Source: JAGOBX01 sp017999075 [NCBI: Candidatus Babelota bacterium]
GTDB taxonomy: Bacteria > JAGOBX01
Direction of reading: 5' to 3'
Assembly: GCA_017999075.1 (NCBI GenBank)
Contig: JAGOBX010000138.1
Location: 1 to 8,324 of the forward strand
DNA: 8,324 nt
Each line of letters starts with the position of its first letter. Within the stretch, counting starts at the first letter, position 1. The notes under the pieces are model-generated. The model was not told where the DNA came from, did no database searches, and worked only from the letters and a program-made list of their open reading frames with translations. The translations under genes were made by a program, and so were the position numbers. Below, one piece after another: positions 1 to 7,106 of this stretch.

Positions 1-1
1 T

Positions 2-2044
2 CTTGAAAATATAAATGGACCATATAATTATGAATTAGTCGTATATACTGCTGCTCCGGATATTCTGTCTCCGGTTAAACAAAAAGGAATTTTAGAAAAG
101 ATTATTGAAATGCATAAAATAAAAGATTCTACAGAAGATATATTGAATGATATAAGTTTGTGTAAAAACAATTTGATGCCTCCAGAATTGGTAAAAGAAA
201 TATCCGGGCTGATTTGTTCTAAACAAAATGTTTTTAAAGTATATTCTGATTATAGAATTCAGATTGTAAAATCTAATCAGATAGATTTTGATGATATAAT
301 TTTTTATATAGTAACAATTCTGCAGAAAAATATCGGAGTGACAGAACATTATCATAAAAAATACAAATTTTTTTTAATAGATGAATATCAGGATACAAAT
401 TATGCGCAGTATCTGTTTGCATTGAAAATAGTAGAAGAAAGTAAAAATATTTTTGCTGTAGGGGATGACGATCAAAGTATTTACGGATGGCGGGGAGCTG
501 ATATTACTAATATTTTAAATTTTAAAGATGATTTTAAAGATGCTCTTATTATTAAATTTGAACGTAACTACAGGAGTAGCGCCAATATTCTTATGGCTGC
601 CAATAATATCTTTAAGGAAAAAGATGCTGCCATAAGGAAAGTATTGAAGGTTAGCGGAAATTATACTATAGGGAAAGCAGGACTTGGCGAAAAAATTATA
701 GAGTACCAGGCAGAGAATGAAAAAGAAGAAGCGGAGTTTTGCCGATATATAATATCTGAGACTGTATCTCAAAACAAAAAAACTGTTCTTGAAAAATTAA
801 AAAAAATATTCGATGAAATTAATGGAGAACTTTACAGCGCTACAAACGAAATGCTGAATGCTTACAATTATCTTTCCGAATATACAATTCAGTTATGGAG
901 TAAAACTGTAGAATGGGTGAATACCTATAATATTGTTGCCAATAATTTGGATTTTGAAAATGTTAATCTGCTTATAAAAACATTCTACGATTTTAATAAT
1001 TTGTTCAATATGACTTTTGAATTTAAAAAAACCGAACAGGAAATTTTAGAAAGTTTTTTTTGCAGATTGAAAGATAAAATGCATTATTTATTCGGTCAGT
1101 CATCTTTATATAGAAAATTTGCCGTTTTTTATAGAGTAAACTCTCAAAAAGAAATTTTTAAAACAGTTTTTAATGAATCCGGAATACCTTTTATTGAAGT
1201 TGGGAACAATAAACTTTTTGAATTCAGGGAAATTCAGAATATATTGTCTTTACTGAAAATTATTACAGGTTACATAAAACTATATTCTTACGGGCAATTG
1301 ACTAATTATTTTTATTTAAACAATGAAATAACTAATATTTCATATCTTCCTTTTTATAAAGTTCCGGATAAAGACAGGGCAGCTTTGGAATATTGCCCGG
1401 AAAATATTTTTTTGTTATCATCGGATTTTATAGATGCCAATAAAAATGTTCTGTCTGTTCAGAGTTATTATTTTTTAATCAATATGATAAAATTATGCGA
1501 AGATATATATCACAATTACATTGATAAAAAAATAAATTATTGTTTTCAGAAAATTATAGATTATCTTGATTATACCTCAAAAATGTATCAGGATAATCCG
1601 AGCAGTAAACAGTTGAGAAAGAATATAGAATCGTTTAGAATGATAATGACGGATTTTGAATTGCATTCTTCAAAAGATAAATCCCAGACATTATTCAATT
1701 TTTGCAAATATATAATTTATAGAAGTTCCGACCAGCAGTCTATGGATATTTATAATGACGGAGTTTATTTGATGACACTTCATTCTGCAAAAGGTCTGGA
1801 ATTTGAAAATGTATTTTTTACAGGACTTGAAGAAGACGTGTGCCCTTATAAATGGCCGAGTTTGAATAAAATAGGCAATAAAGAGCTTGATGAAGAAAAA
1901 CGGTTATTTTATGTTGGAATAACAAGGGCTCAGGAAAAACTTTATCTTACATATGCCAAAAACAGGAATTGGTACGGCAAAAAAGTTAAACATAAACCGT
2001 CCAGATTTCTAAGGTACATACCTGCAGATTTAATACAAAAATAA
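2..2044 (+). CDS. UvrD/PcrA/Rep-type superfamily 1 DNA helicase, 5'-truncated by the window edge
   Basis: ATP-dependent 3'-5' DNA helicase of the UvrD/PcrA/Rep family, expected to act in repair or replication restart. The frame is open from base 2, so the ATG at 110 is internal; the start and the Walker A motif lie upstream of the window. Numbering from that internal Met, I see Walker B DEYQDTN (91-97), motif III GDDDQSIYGWRG (118-129), motif IV NYRS (153-156), motif V TLHSAKGLEF (556-565) and motif VI VGITRA (602-607). The protein ends soon after PSRFLRYIP, so it lacks the long C-terminal linker and Tudor-like tail of typical UvrD/PcrA and looks Rep-like there. About 95-110 extra residues (roughly 220-330) lie between the EAEF segment after motif IV and the FAVFYRVNSQ segment, where family members usually have a short linker. 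The family call is secure; the choice among uvrD, pcrA and rep is not. Confidence 0.93.
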   Translation, partial: LENINGPYNYELVVYTAAPDILSPVKQKGILEKIIEMHKIKDSTEDILNDISLCKNNLMPPELVKEISGLICSKQNVFKVYSDYRIQIVKSNQIDFDDIIFYIVTILQKNIGVTEHYHKKYKFFLIDEYQDTNYAQYLFALKIVEESKNIFAVGDDDQSIYGWRGADITNILNFKDDFKDALIIKFERNYRSSANILMAANNIFKEKDAAIRKVLKVSGNYTIGKAGLGEKIIEYQAENEKEEAEFCRYIISETVSQNKKTVLEKLKKIFDEINGELYSATNEMLNAYNYLSEYTIQLWSKTVEWVNTYNIVANNLDFENVNLLIKTFYDFNNLFNMTFEFKKTEQEILESFFCRLKDKMHYLFGQSSLYRKFAVFYRVNSQKEIFKTVFNESGIPFIEVGNNKLFEFREIQNILSLLKIITGYIKLYSYGQLTNYFYLNNEITNISYLPFYKVPDKDRAALEYCPENIFLLSSDFIDANKNVLSVQSYYFLINMIKLCEDIYHNYIDKKINYCFQKIIDYLDYTSKMYQDNPSSKQLRKNIESFRMIMTDFELHSSKDKSQTLFNFCKYIIYRSSDQQSMDIYNDGVYLMTLHSAKGLEFENVFFTGLEEDVCPYKWPSLNKIGNKELDEEKRLFYVGITRAQEKLYLTYAKNRNWYGKKVKHKPSRFLRYIPADLIQK

Positions 2045-2071
2045 TTGATTTTTTTATTATAGGTATATAAT
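2045..2071 (+). promoter_or_regulatory. Candidate sigma70-type promoter for the response regulator gene
   Basis: TTGATT (2045-2050) and a consensus TATAAT (2066-2071) are separated by 15 bp, immediately after the helicase stop codon. The spacer is 2 bp shorter than optimal, and AT-rich DNA yields chance -10 boxes, so this is tentative. Predicted transcription would start near 2078 and give a leader of about 38 nt. The gene has no Shine-Dalgarno sequence in that leader. Confidence 0.35.
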
Positions 2072-2115
2072 ATATATCTTTTAAAATAAAATTCTTAAAA
2101 ATATGATTTTATATT

Positions 2116-2487
2116 ATGCAGAATAAGCCAACAGTATTAATTGCGGATGATTCGCCGCTTGTAAGGTATCAATTGGTTGATATATTTGAGGATTTGGGGT
2201 TTGATATTATAGGAGAAGTTTCGAATGGTAATGAAGCAATAATTTTATATAAAGAAAAAAAACCTGATTTTGTAACTCTTGATATACTAATGCCTGAAAA
2301 AAGCGGACTGGAAACTCTTGAAGAAATAATTAAACTGAATCCAGCAGCAAAAATTATTATGATAACGGCTTTAGGTAAACAGGAAATTATTTCAAAGTGT
2401 TTAAAAAAAGGCGCATCTGATTTTATATTAAAACCTTTTAATCCGCTGCTTATCAAAGAAACTTTTAATAGACTAATGAAATTTTAA
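2116..2487 (+). CDS. Single-domain CheY-like response regulator
   Basis: A stand-alone receiver domain of 123 aa with no output domain, the size of CheY or Spo0F. The phosphorylation machinery is complete: acidic pair D11/D12, phospho-acceptor D56 in TLDILMPEKSG, the conserved Thr T84 in MITA, and K106 in the KPF motif. It should be a cytoplasmic phosphoryl carrier or protein-interaction switch under a histidine kinase. No kinase, chemotaxis or flagellar gene is in the window, so its partner is unknown and a chemotaxis role is only one option. The start is well placed because the beta-1 strand (TVLIADD) begins at residue 6. No clear Shine-Dalgarno precedes the ATG. It lies 71 nt after the helicase with its own candidate promoter, so it is probably transcribed separately. 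Confidence 0.93.
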   Translation: MQNKPTVLIADDSPLVRYQLVDIFEDLGFDIIGEVSNGNEAIILYKEKKPDFVTLDILMPEKSGLETLEEIIKLNPAAKIIMITALGKQEIISKCLKKGASDFILKPFNPLLIKETFNRLMKF

Positions 2488-2572
2488 GATTGTTTTGTTT
2501 TAATTAAATTAAACCTATAATTTTTCTTGTTTTTTTAAAGACAATTAGTAAGAATTAATATTTCTGTGAAAC

Positions 2573-2601
2573 TTGACAAAAAGTTGAGAATAGAGTATAT
2601 T
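2573..2601 (+). promoter_or_regulatory. Strong sigma70-type promoter positioned for a leaderless transcript
   Basis: A perfect -35 TTGACA (2573-2578), a 17-bp spacer and a -10 TATATT (2596-2601, 5 of 6 consensus). With usual spacing, +1 falls at about 2608, which is the A of the best start codon for the propeller gene. No Shine-Dalgarno sequence precedes that ATG, consistent with leaderless translation. The promoter would drive the propeller-amidase pair. Confidence 0.65.
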
Positions 2602-2607
2602 ATTAAT

Positions 2608-3666
2608 ATGAAATGGAATATTATTCTATCAGTTTATATAATATTTTTATTTAATATTTCAGGGCATTCCGCAGAAAAAAAAGAAGTCAAATTAGTGCAT
2701 TTAATAGTTTCTCCTGAAATGATTGGTTCTAACGATAATATTTTGATTAAACCTATACCTTCTCCTGATGGCAAAAAAATAATTTTTACAAATAATAATT
2801 ATGATAAAATATGGATAAAAAAAATTAATGATGATGAAAAACCTGAATTGATTGTTTCCGAACCAGGTTGCGGATTAAATTCAATGTGGATTGACAATAC
2901 AAATATTTATTATATTACAGGCGTGGAAAAAGAAAATAAAAGATATAAATTTACTATATACTCAATGGATATAGTTTCAAAAAAAATTGACAGACTTACT
3001 CCTTTATCAAGTGACAGGCGGATACCGTCTGTAATAAACGGGCAAATAATATTACCGTATGTTAAAAATGATTCGAATTCAAAATTGATGAATCCGGCTA
3101 AATTAAACAATCTTGCGGATGATTTTTTAAACTCTTTATTTTTTGATAAGTTTAGTTCTGTTGAAGAAGTAAAAAAAAATAAACAATATATTATTTTAAA
3201 TAAAAAAAAATATGCCAATATTACTGAATCTGATGTTCAGACATTATATTATATTGATGGATTGAAATTATATAAAGCTGATATGGAAACAGGACGCATT
3301 TCATTAATAGACAATAGGGTGTACAGTTATAGTGTTTCTCAGGATAAAAAGTTTCTTGCATATTGTAAGAATAATGACGTGGTAATTTATAATGTCAGTT
3401 CAAAATCAAAAAAAATAATCAATGACGCTTCCCAACCATCATGGATGAATTCTGACGCTTTAATTTATATTAAATCAGAGGATGACGGGCACAAAATAAC
3501 AGGTTCTGATATTTATAAAAAAAATATTGCTGATAATTCTGCGGAAATAAATATTACCCGTACGAAAACAGAATTTGAATATCATCCGTTTTATGAGCAG
3601 TCGAATAACAGAATTTATTATAGTTCATTATCGGATAATTCCATAAAATATATTGAGTTAAAATAA
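2608..3666 (+). CDS. Exported TolB-like beta-propeller protein
   Basis: A 352-aa secreted protein that looks like a TolB/WD40-like (PD40) beta-propeller. I place the start at ATG 2608 and not at an in-frame GTG at 2566, because the shorter form begins with a clean signal peptide (Lys-2, hydrophobic core 4-18, likely cleavage after HSA at 20-22) and the longer form would begin upstream of the promoter. Propeller-strand signatures include SPDGKKIIF (52-60), a MWIDNTNIYYITG-type strand pair near 94-106, SQDKKFLAY (244-252), PSWMNSDALIYIK (277-289) and a final HPFYEQSNNRIYYSS unit near 326-340. The middle third is divergent. Such propellers are usually periplasmic scaffolds or binding proteins; no catalytic residues are evident. 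The amidase starts 17 nt downstream, suggesting co-transcription and an envelope role. The fold assignment is by motif; the ligand or partner is unknown. Confidence 0.78.
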   Translation: MKWNIILSVYIIFLFNISGHSAEKKEVKLVHLIVSPEMIGSNDNILIKPIPSPDGKKIIFTNNNYDKIWIKKINDDEKPELIVSEPGCGLNSMWIDNTNIYYITGVEKENKRYKFTIYSMDIVSKKIDRLTPLSSDRRIPSVINGQIILPYVKNDSNSKLMNPAKLNNLADDFLNSLFFDKFSSVEEVKKNKQYIILNKKKYANITESDVQTLYYIDGLKLYKADMETGRISLIDNRVYSYSVSQDKKFLAYCKNNDVVIYNVSSKSKKIINDASQPSWMNSDALIYIKSEDDGHKITGSDIYKKNIADNSAEINITRTKTEFEYHPFYEQSNNRIYYSSLSDNSIKYIELK

Positions 3667-3672
3667 AAACTT

Positions 3673-3677
3673 GGAGG
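3673..3677 (+). promoter_or_regulatory. Strong Shine-Dalgarno of the amidase gene
   Basis: GGAGG (3673-3677) sits 6 nt before ATG 3684. It is the clearest ribosome binding site in the window and fixes the amidase start. It shows that this organism uses canonical anti-SD pairing, in contrast to the SD-less starts of the propeller, receiver and tatD genes. Confidence 0.85.
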
Positions 3678-3683
3678 TTTGCC

Positions 3684-5396
3684 ATGCAGAAGAAAATTAT
3701 TATTTTAATGGTTTTTGTATTGTGTTTTTCTTTTTATATTAACGCTGCGGATGATTTGAAAAATATTGTTATCTGCATAGATGCGGGACATGGCGGAACC
3801 GATCCAGGCGCAAAAGGGATTCAAGGATTAAAAGAAGCTGAGACGGTTTTAAAAATAGCTAAGTTGGTTCAGTCTAAACTTGAAAGTAAAGGCGCTGTTG
3901 TAGAAATGACCAGGGAAACCGATTCTGTAATGTCTTTATCTGCAAGAACAAATCTTGCCAATGCGGTTAAAGCAGACAGATTATTATCAATTCATTTAAA
4001 TGCGTTTAATACTAAAGCTAATTATACATTAACGACTGTGTATTTGACAGCTCAGCCTTCATCGAACAGTACTAAAATTGCGGCATTTATAGCTAAAGAT
4101 ATAAATACAGAAATAGGTCTTGGATTTGCTTCTTCAAATTTTTCTCCTGCTATTTCCGGTGTAAGAAAAGAAAATTTTCATATGCTTCGTGAATCGTCAA
4201 TGCCTGCGGTTTTGACTGAAAGTTCTTTTATCGATTATCCTGCTGAAGAAATAAAACTTACGGATCCTAAATATATAGAAAAAGTTGCTCAGATAATTTT
4301 TACTGGAATTTGCAAACATTATGGAGTTCAGCCTGAAATTCAAACTGTTCAAAAATCTTCGTTAAACATAACAGTAGCTGATAAAACTGATAATGCGAAA
4401 GTTTTGGAAAACGTTACAGTTTCTGCAATATTTTCCGGCGGCGGCGTTATAGAACTTTTAACTGATAAAACAGGAAAAGTTTTATTTACAGGTTTAGTTC
4501 CAGGGAAAATATCCGTTAGGATTAAACATCAGAATTATAAAGAAGCGCTTTTTGAAAATGTAGAATTGAAATCAGGACAGACCACCACATTAAATTTGTT
4601 TGCTGAGGAAAGAACAGGTTCTATTATCGGTATTATAACTGATGCCAAAACAGGAACAAGACTTGTTAATGTTAAATGTTCGTTGATATTCAATAATAGT
4701 GTTGTAAAAACAGGAAATACCGGTGCTACAGGTGTGTATAAATTTGAATCTGTTAAATGCGGAGATTATTCGGTTAAAGCTGAATTTGACGGATATGCTG
4801 CTGCAATTCAAACGATTCAAGTTTCCGCTGATTTAGAAAAATGGAATTCCATAAAATTAAATCAGGATATTAAAATCAAATCAGAAATTTCCGGAATAGT
4901 TAAAGACGCTGTTACAGGCGAAGCTATTTCAGGAGCTAAGATGACATTATATAAAGGAACAGTTTCAACAAATTCTGTTTATTCCGGAGTTGACGGAAGT
5001 TATGTTTTTAAAAATCTGGATAATGCAACGTATAAAATTCAATGTAAACCTAAAAGTATTTATAAAACAAAAACAATTTCATCAATTAAACTTGGAGAAA
5101 ATGAAACCAAACAAACAGACTTTATTTTAATGAATCCTGAAACTCCAGGGTCCATCAACGGTTACGTTTATAGAATTAAAAATAATAGAAAAGTAGCTGT
5201 AATGAGCGAAGAAATTAAAATTTATAAAGCAGGTAAAATGGAAGCTGTATGTCAAACAGGATGGGGTGCTACTGCCGGAATGTTTCGTGTAGATAATTTG
5301 AAAGCAGGGAAGTATGATATTCACGTGGCTGGAACTATAAAAACTTCGACTGTAAGCGCAGGAAAAACAGTTAACCCAAGCATAAAAATTGAATAA
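3684..5396 (+). CDS. Secreted N-acetylmuramoyl-L-alanine amidase (Amidase_3) with four C-terminal regulatory-like beta domains
   Basis: A zinc peptidoglycan hydrolase that cleaves the bond between N-acetylmuramic acid and L-alanine. Residues 1-21 are a signal peptide (likely cleavage after INA). The Amidase_3 domain spans about 27-215 with the expected zinc ligands H36 (DAGHGGTDPGA), E51 (GLKEAE) and H104 (SIHLNA), plus the catalytic Glu E179 (PAVLTESSF). Four beta-rich modules of 80-90 residues follow, resembling carboxypeptidase-regulatory/prealbumin-like domains: about 226-309, 312-396, 400-485 and 488-570. They share the pattern G.(I/V).D..TG......V / G.Y.F..(L/V)..G.Y.(V/I). Known amidases usually carry SH3b, SPOR, AMIN or LysM modules for targeting, so this tail is unusual; I infer an adhesive, spacer or wall-targeting role. 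The gene follows the propeller gene by 17 nt. Function of the catalytic domain is near certain. Confidence 0.95.
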   Translation: MQKKIIILMVFVLCFSFYINAADDLKNIVICIDAGHGGTDPGAKGIQGLKEAETVLKIAKLVQSKLESKGAVVEMTRETDSVMSLSARTNLANAVKADRLLSIHLNAFNTKANYTLTTVYLTAQPSSNSTKIAAFIAKDINTEIGLGFASSNFSPAISGVRKENFHMLRESSMPAVLTESSFIDYPAEEIKLTDPKYIEKVAQIIFTGICKHYGVQPEIQTVQKSSLNITVADKTDNAKVLENVTVSAIFSGGGVIELLTDKTGKVLFTGLVPGKISVRIKHQNYKEALFENVELKSGQTTTLNLFAEERTGSIIGIITDAKTGTRLVNVKCSLIFNNSVVKTGNTGATGVYKFESVKCGDYSVKAEFDGYAAAIQTIQVSADLEKWNSIKLNQDIKIKSEISGIVKDAVTGEAISGAKMTLYKGTVSTNSVYSGVDGSYVFKNLDNATYKIQCKPKSIYKTKTISSIKLGENETKQTDFILMNPETPGSINGYVYRIKNNRKVAVMSEEIKIYKAGKMEAVCQTGWGATAGMFRVDNLKAGKYDIHVAGTIKTSTVSAGKTVNPSIKIE

Positions 5397-5408
5397 TCTT
5401 GAGGGAAT

Positions 5409-5501
5409 ATGCCTTTGAAAGGTTTTATTTTAATTTGGCAAGTTATCCGGGATAATAGAATTTTTTGTAAACAAATTGTATACAAAGTCAAAAGTAAATA
5501 A
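5409..5501 (+). CDS. Possible 30-codon small ORF after the amidase gene
   Basis: ATG 5409 to TAA 5501 encodes a basic, partly hydrophobic 30-residue peptide beginning MPLKGFILIWQVIRD. GAGGG (5401-5405) lies just before the ATG, slightly close for a Shine-Dalgarno. The ORF begins 12 nt after the amidase stop and ends 12 nt before the next ATG, so it could be a coupled leader or small operon member. Against it, the same bases contain three palindromes that look like regulatory sites, and I do not recognise the peptide. It may be a chance ORF. Confidence 0.25.
   Translation: MPLKGFILIWQVIRDNRIFCKQIVYKVKSK
5443..5455 (+). repeat. 13-bp palindrome TTATCC-G-GGATAA
   Basis: A perfect 6+1+6 inverted repeat, followed by a T run (5461-5466). 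As RNA it would fold as a 5-bp stem with a CGG loop, a very weak terminator candidate for the amidase transcript. As DNA it could be an operator half of the same regulatory gap. GATAAT within it (5451-5456) could also serve as a -10 box, so its role is undecided. Confidence 0.35.
5465..5485 (+). promoter_or_regulatory. Tandem TTGTAWACAA operator-like boxes
   Basis: TTGTAAACAA (5465-5474, palindromic except at the central A/A pair) and TTGTATACAA (5476-5485, a perfect 10-bp palindrome) lie head to tail with an 11-bp period, about one helical turn, so a regulator would contact both on the same DNA face. They end 28 bp before the start of the 240-aa membrane protein gene. The TGTATACA core resembles operators of GntR-type regulators, but no regulator gene is in the window. 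The sequence is seen; the operator function is inferred. Confidence 0.45.
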
Positions 5502-5513
5502 CGACGGGGTTCT

Positions 5514-6236
5514 ATGAAATATTTTTATATTGTATTTTCAATAATAATATTATTATGTTTGGCTGTATACTTTTCTTTTTACAAAAAACAATCTGATTTG
5601 TGTTTTGAATGGAAAGCCGGAGATAAATATGAGATCAGTTATATTATTGAAAAAAATTTTTATATTGAAAATAAAATAAGCGACACTGATTTTACTGAAA
5701 TTGAAATATCAGACACTTCGGTTTATACAAGAAAAAAATTTTTTTATGTAACATCTGAGTCATCAGGATATTTTCAGGATGAATTAGAAAAGTCAGATGT
5801 AAAAGTTTTACCTGAAATTGAATTATTTCTTGATAAGTATTTTATAAAAACAAAAGATAAATCTTTTGCTTTATTCCCTTTTGTTTTGCCTGGAAAAATT
5901 CCTGTTGCTTGTTCATGGTATTATAAATTTTCTGCAAAATTTTTTGATATAAATGAATTTGAACTTATTTCTAAATTAGATAATTTTAATGAAAAATCAG
6001 CGGAAATATCATTCAAAATAAAAGAAACTAATATTAAACATTATGATGAAAACGGATTTGAATATAATTCGAAATTATCCGGTAAAGGAACGGGAATATT
6101 TGATTTGAAAACTAAATTTTATTCTAAATTCAGTTTTGAAATAAAAATAGAAACCGATATTTTCAAATCAGGAGAATTATATCAAAAATCTTCAATAACA
6201 TTTTATCCGCAATTTAAAATTGGTAAAATTGATTGA
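5514..6236 (+). CDS. Unrecognised membrane-anchored 240-aa protein
   Basis: I do not recognise this protein with confidence. Residues 4-23 form a strongly hydrophobic segment followed by KK, predicting a single N-terminal membrane anchor or uncleaved signal. The Cys at 15 sits inside the hydrophobic run and is not a convincing lipobox. The rest (about 30-240) is rich in alternating hydrophobic and charged residues typical of a beta-sheet exported domain, with a WKAGDKYEISY start and a C-terminal GKGTGIFDLKTKFYSKFSF segment. This loosely recalls exported DUF families of lipoprotein-like beta domains, which is only a suggestion. No catalytic motif is visible. The start is supported by a GGGG stretch 5-8 nt upstream of the ATG. 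It lies 117 nt after the amidase, behind the tandem operator-like boxes, so it may be regulated separately. Confidence 0.85.
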   Translation: MKYFYIVFSIIILLCLAVYFSFYKKQSDLCFEWKAGDKYEISYIIEKNFYIENKISDTDFTEIEISDTSVYTRKKFFYVTSESSGYFQDELEKSDVKVLPEIELFLDKYFIKTKDKSFALFPFVLPGKIPVACSWYYKFSAKFFDINEFELISKLDNFNEKSAEISFKIKETNIKHYDENGFEYNSKLSGKGTGIFDLKTKFYSKFSFEIKIETDIFKSGELYQKSSITFYPQFKIGKID

Positions 6237-6262
6237 ATTATTTTTTTCTGAAAAAAATAATT
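6236..6262 (+). repeat. Perfect all-A/T inverted repeat after the membrane-protein gene
   Basis: A 12-bp perfect stem of only A and T (6236-6247 against 6251-6262) with a CTG loop, overlapping the last base of the preceding TGA stop. A T run (6270-6275) follows after CG. It could be a weak transcript end or an RNA 3' structure, but a GC-free stem is a poor intrinsic terminator, and long A and T runs pair readily by chance in this genome. Confidence 0.4.
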
Positions 6263-6306
6263 AGTTTCGTTTTTTAAAATTAAAAAGAATATTTGTGTTA
6301 TAGAAT

Positions 6307-7056
6307 ATGCTTGATGTGCACTGTCATTTATATGACGAAAAATATGATGATATATTAACTGAAGCAGTTGCTTCGGAATTATCTGTGATAGTTAATTCTG
6401 GCGATTGCATTGATGTGATTGAAAAATGTAAAGCAATGTCGGATAAGTTTTCAAATCTTTATTTTTCAGCAGGAGTTCATCCTCATAATGCTGAAAAAGA
6501 TAAAAAAAAAATATCCGAGATTTTCCATTCCATAAATCATCCTAAATGTATTGGAATTGGAGAAATAGGATTGGATTATTATTATTCATTCAGTGAAAAA
6601 AATGTACAAAAATCAGTATTTGAAAATCAGATAAAAATTGCTGCTGATAATAAAAAAAATATGATAATTCATTCGAGAAATGCTGAAAAAGAGGTCTATG
6701 ATATTTTAAAAGAAATAAATTCTGTTAATGTACTTGTTCACTGCTATACAGGTCAGATTGAAATTCTTGAAAAAATGATTGAATGCAAAAATTTTTATTT
6801 CAGCATTGGCGGAATGATAACTTTCAAAAAAAATCAGAATATAATTGAAATTTTAAAATTGATTCCTCTTTCAAAACTTCTTGTTGAGACTGATTCTCCG
6901 TATCTAACTCCACTCCCCCACCGAGGGAAAATCAATATGCCTAAGTATGTTGAATTTATTTATTTGAAAATAAGCAGTATTTTAGGTATTAATTTTCCAG
7001 AGCTTGATAAATTAATAGAAGATAATTTTAAAAAATTTTCAGGAATTAGTTTATGA
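6307..7056 (+). CDS. tatD: TatD-family metal-dependent deoxyribonuclease
   Basis: A TIM-barrel amidohydrolase-superfamily nuclease of 249 aa, near the usual 250-265 aa. All metal-site residues are present: H5 and H7 (DVHCHL), E86 (GEIGLDYYY), H122 (IIHSR), H145 (VHCYTG) and D196 (ETDSPYLTPLPHRGK). TatD proteins act as Mg-dependent 3'-5' DNases linked to DNA repair and turnover in the cytoplasm; they are not part of the Tat translocase despite the name. The start is secure because the HxH motif must lie within a few residues of the N-terminus. No clear Shine-Dalgarno precedes it; a TGTTATAGA element abuts the ATG (6296-6304) but is too close to serve this start in the usual way. The stop overlaps the ATG of a 15-codon ORF as ATGA, suggesting that another gene once followed in the operon. 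Confidence 0.95.
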   Translation: MLDVHCHLYDEKYDDILTEAVASELSVIVNSGDCIDVIEKCKAMSDKFSNLYFSAGVHPHNAEKDKKKISEIFHSINHPKCIGIGEIGLDYYYSFSEKNVQKSVFENQIKIAADNKKNMIIHSRNAEKEVYDILKEINSVNVLVHCYTGQIEILEKMIECKNFYFSIGGMITFKKNQNIIEILKLIPLSKLLVETDSPYLTPLPHRGKINMPKYVEFIYLKISSILGINFPELDKLIEDNFKKFSGISL

Positions 7057-7100
7057 TTGAATTGTTTGGAAAAAATTGGCAATCAGTAATTATTTATTGA
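7053..7100 (+). pseudogene. 15-codon ORF coupled to tatD, possible stump of a lost gene
   Basis: ATG 7053 overlaps the tatD stop as ATGA, and AGGA (7041-7044) lies 8 nt before it, the classic arrangement for a translationally coupled operon gene. The frame reads MIELFGKNWQSVIIY and stops at TGA 7098-7100, only 7 bp before the inverted-repeat structure starting at 7107/7108. I infer that a real downstream gene may have been truncated when that structure arrived or when the region was deleted. The 15 residues are too few to identify a family, and chance is possible. Confidence 0.3.
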
Positions 7101-7106
7101 GTTTGC

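Noticed and set aside
110-112. ATG at 110 as the helicase start
   Set aside because: The frame is open upstream to the window edge with family-like sequence, and motif I is missing, so the gene begins before the window.
2103-2126. Seven-codon ORF overlapping the receiver start
   Set aside because: Very short, has no ribosome binding site, and ATG triplets are frequent in AT-rich leaders.
2499-2513. TTTAATT-A-AATTAAA palindrome after the receiver gene as a terminator
   Set aside because: It is a 7-bp A/T-only stem with a 1-nt centre, expected by chance in such AT-rich DNA, and has no feasible loop.
2566-2607. In-frame GTG start giving a 366-aa propeller protein
   Set aside because: It would put a charged extension before the signal peptide and starts upstream of the -35 box of the best promoter. 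ATG 2608 begins a clean signal peptide.
5514-5561. Lipoprotein signal (LLC) in the 240-aa protein
   Set aside because: Leu precedes the Cys, and the hydrophobic run continues past it for several residues, which fits a membrane anchor better.
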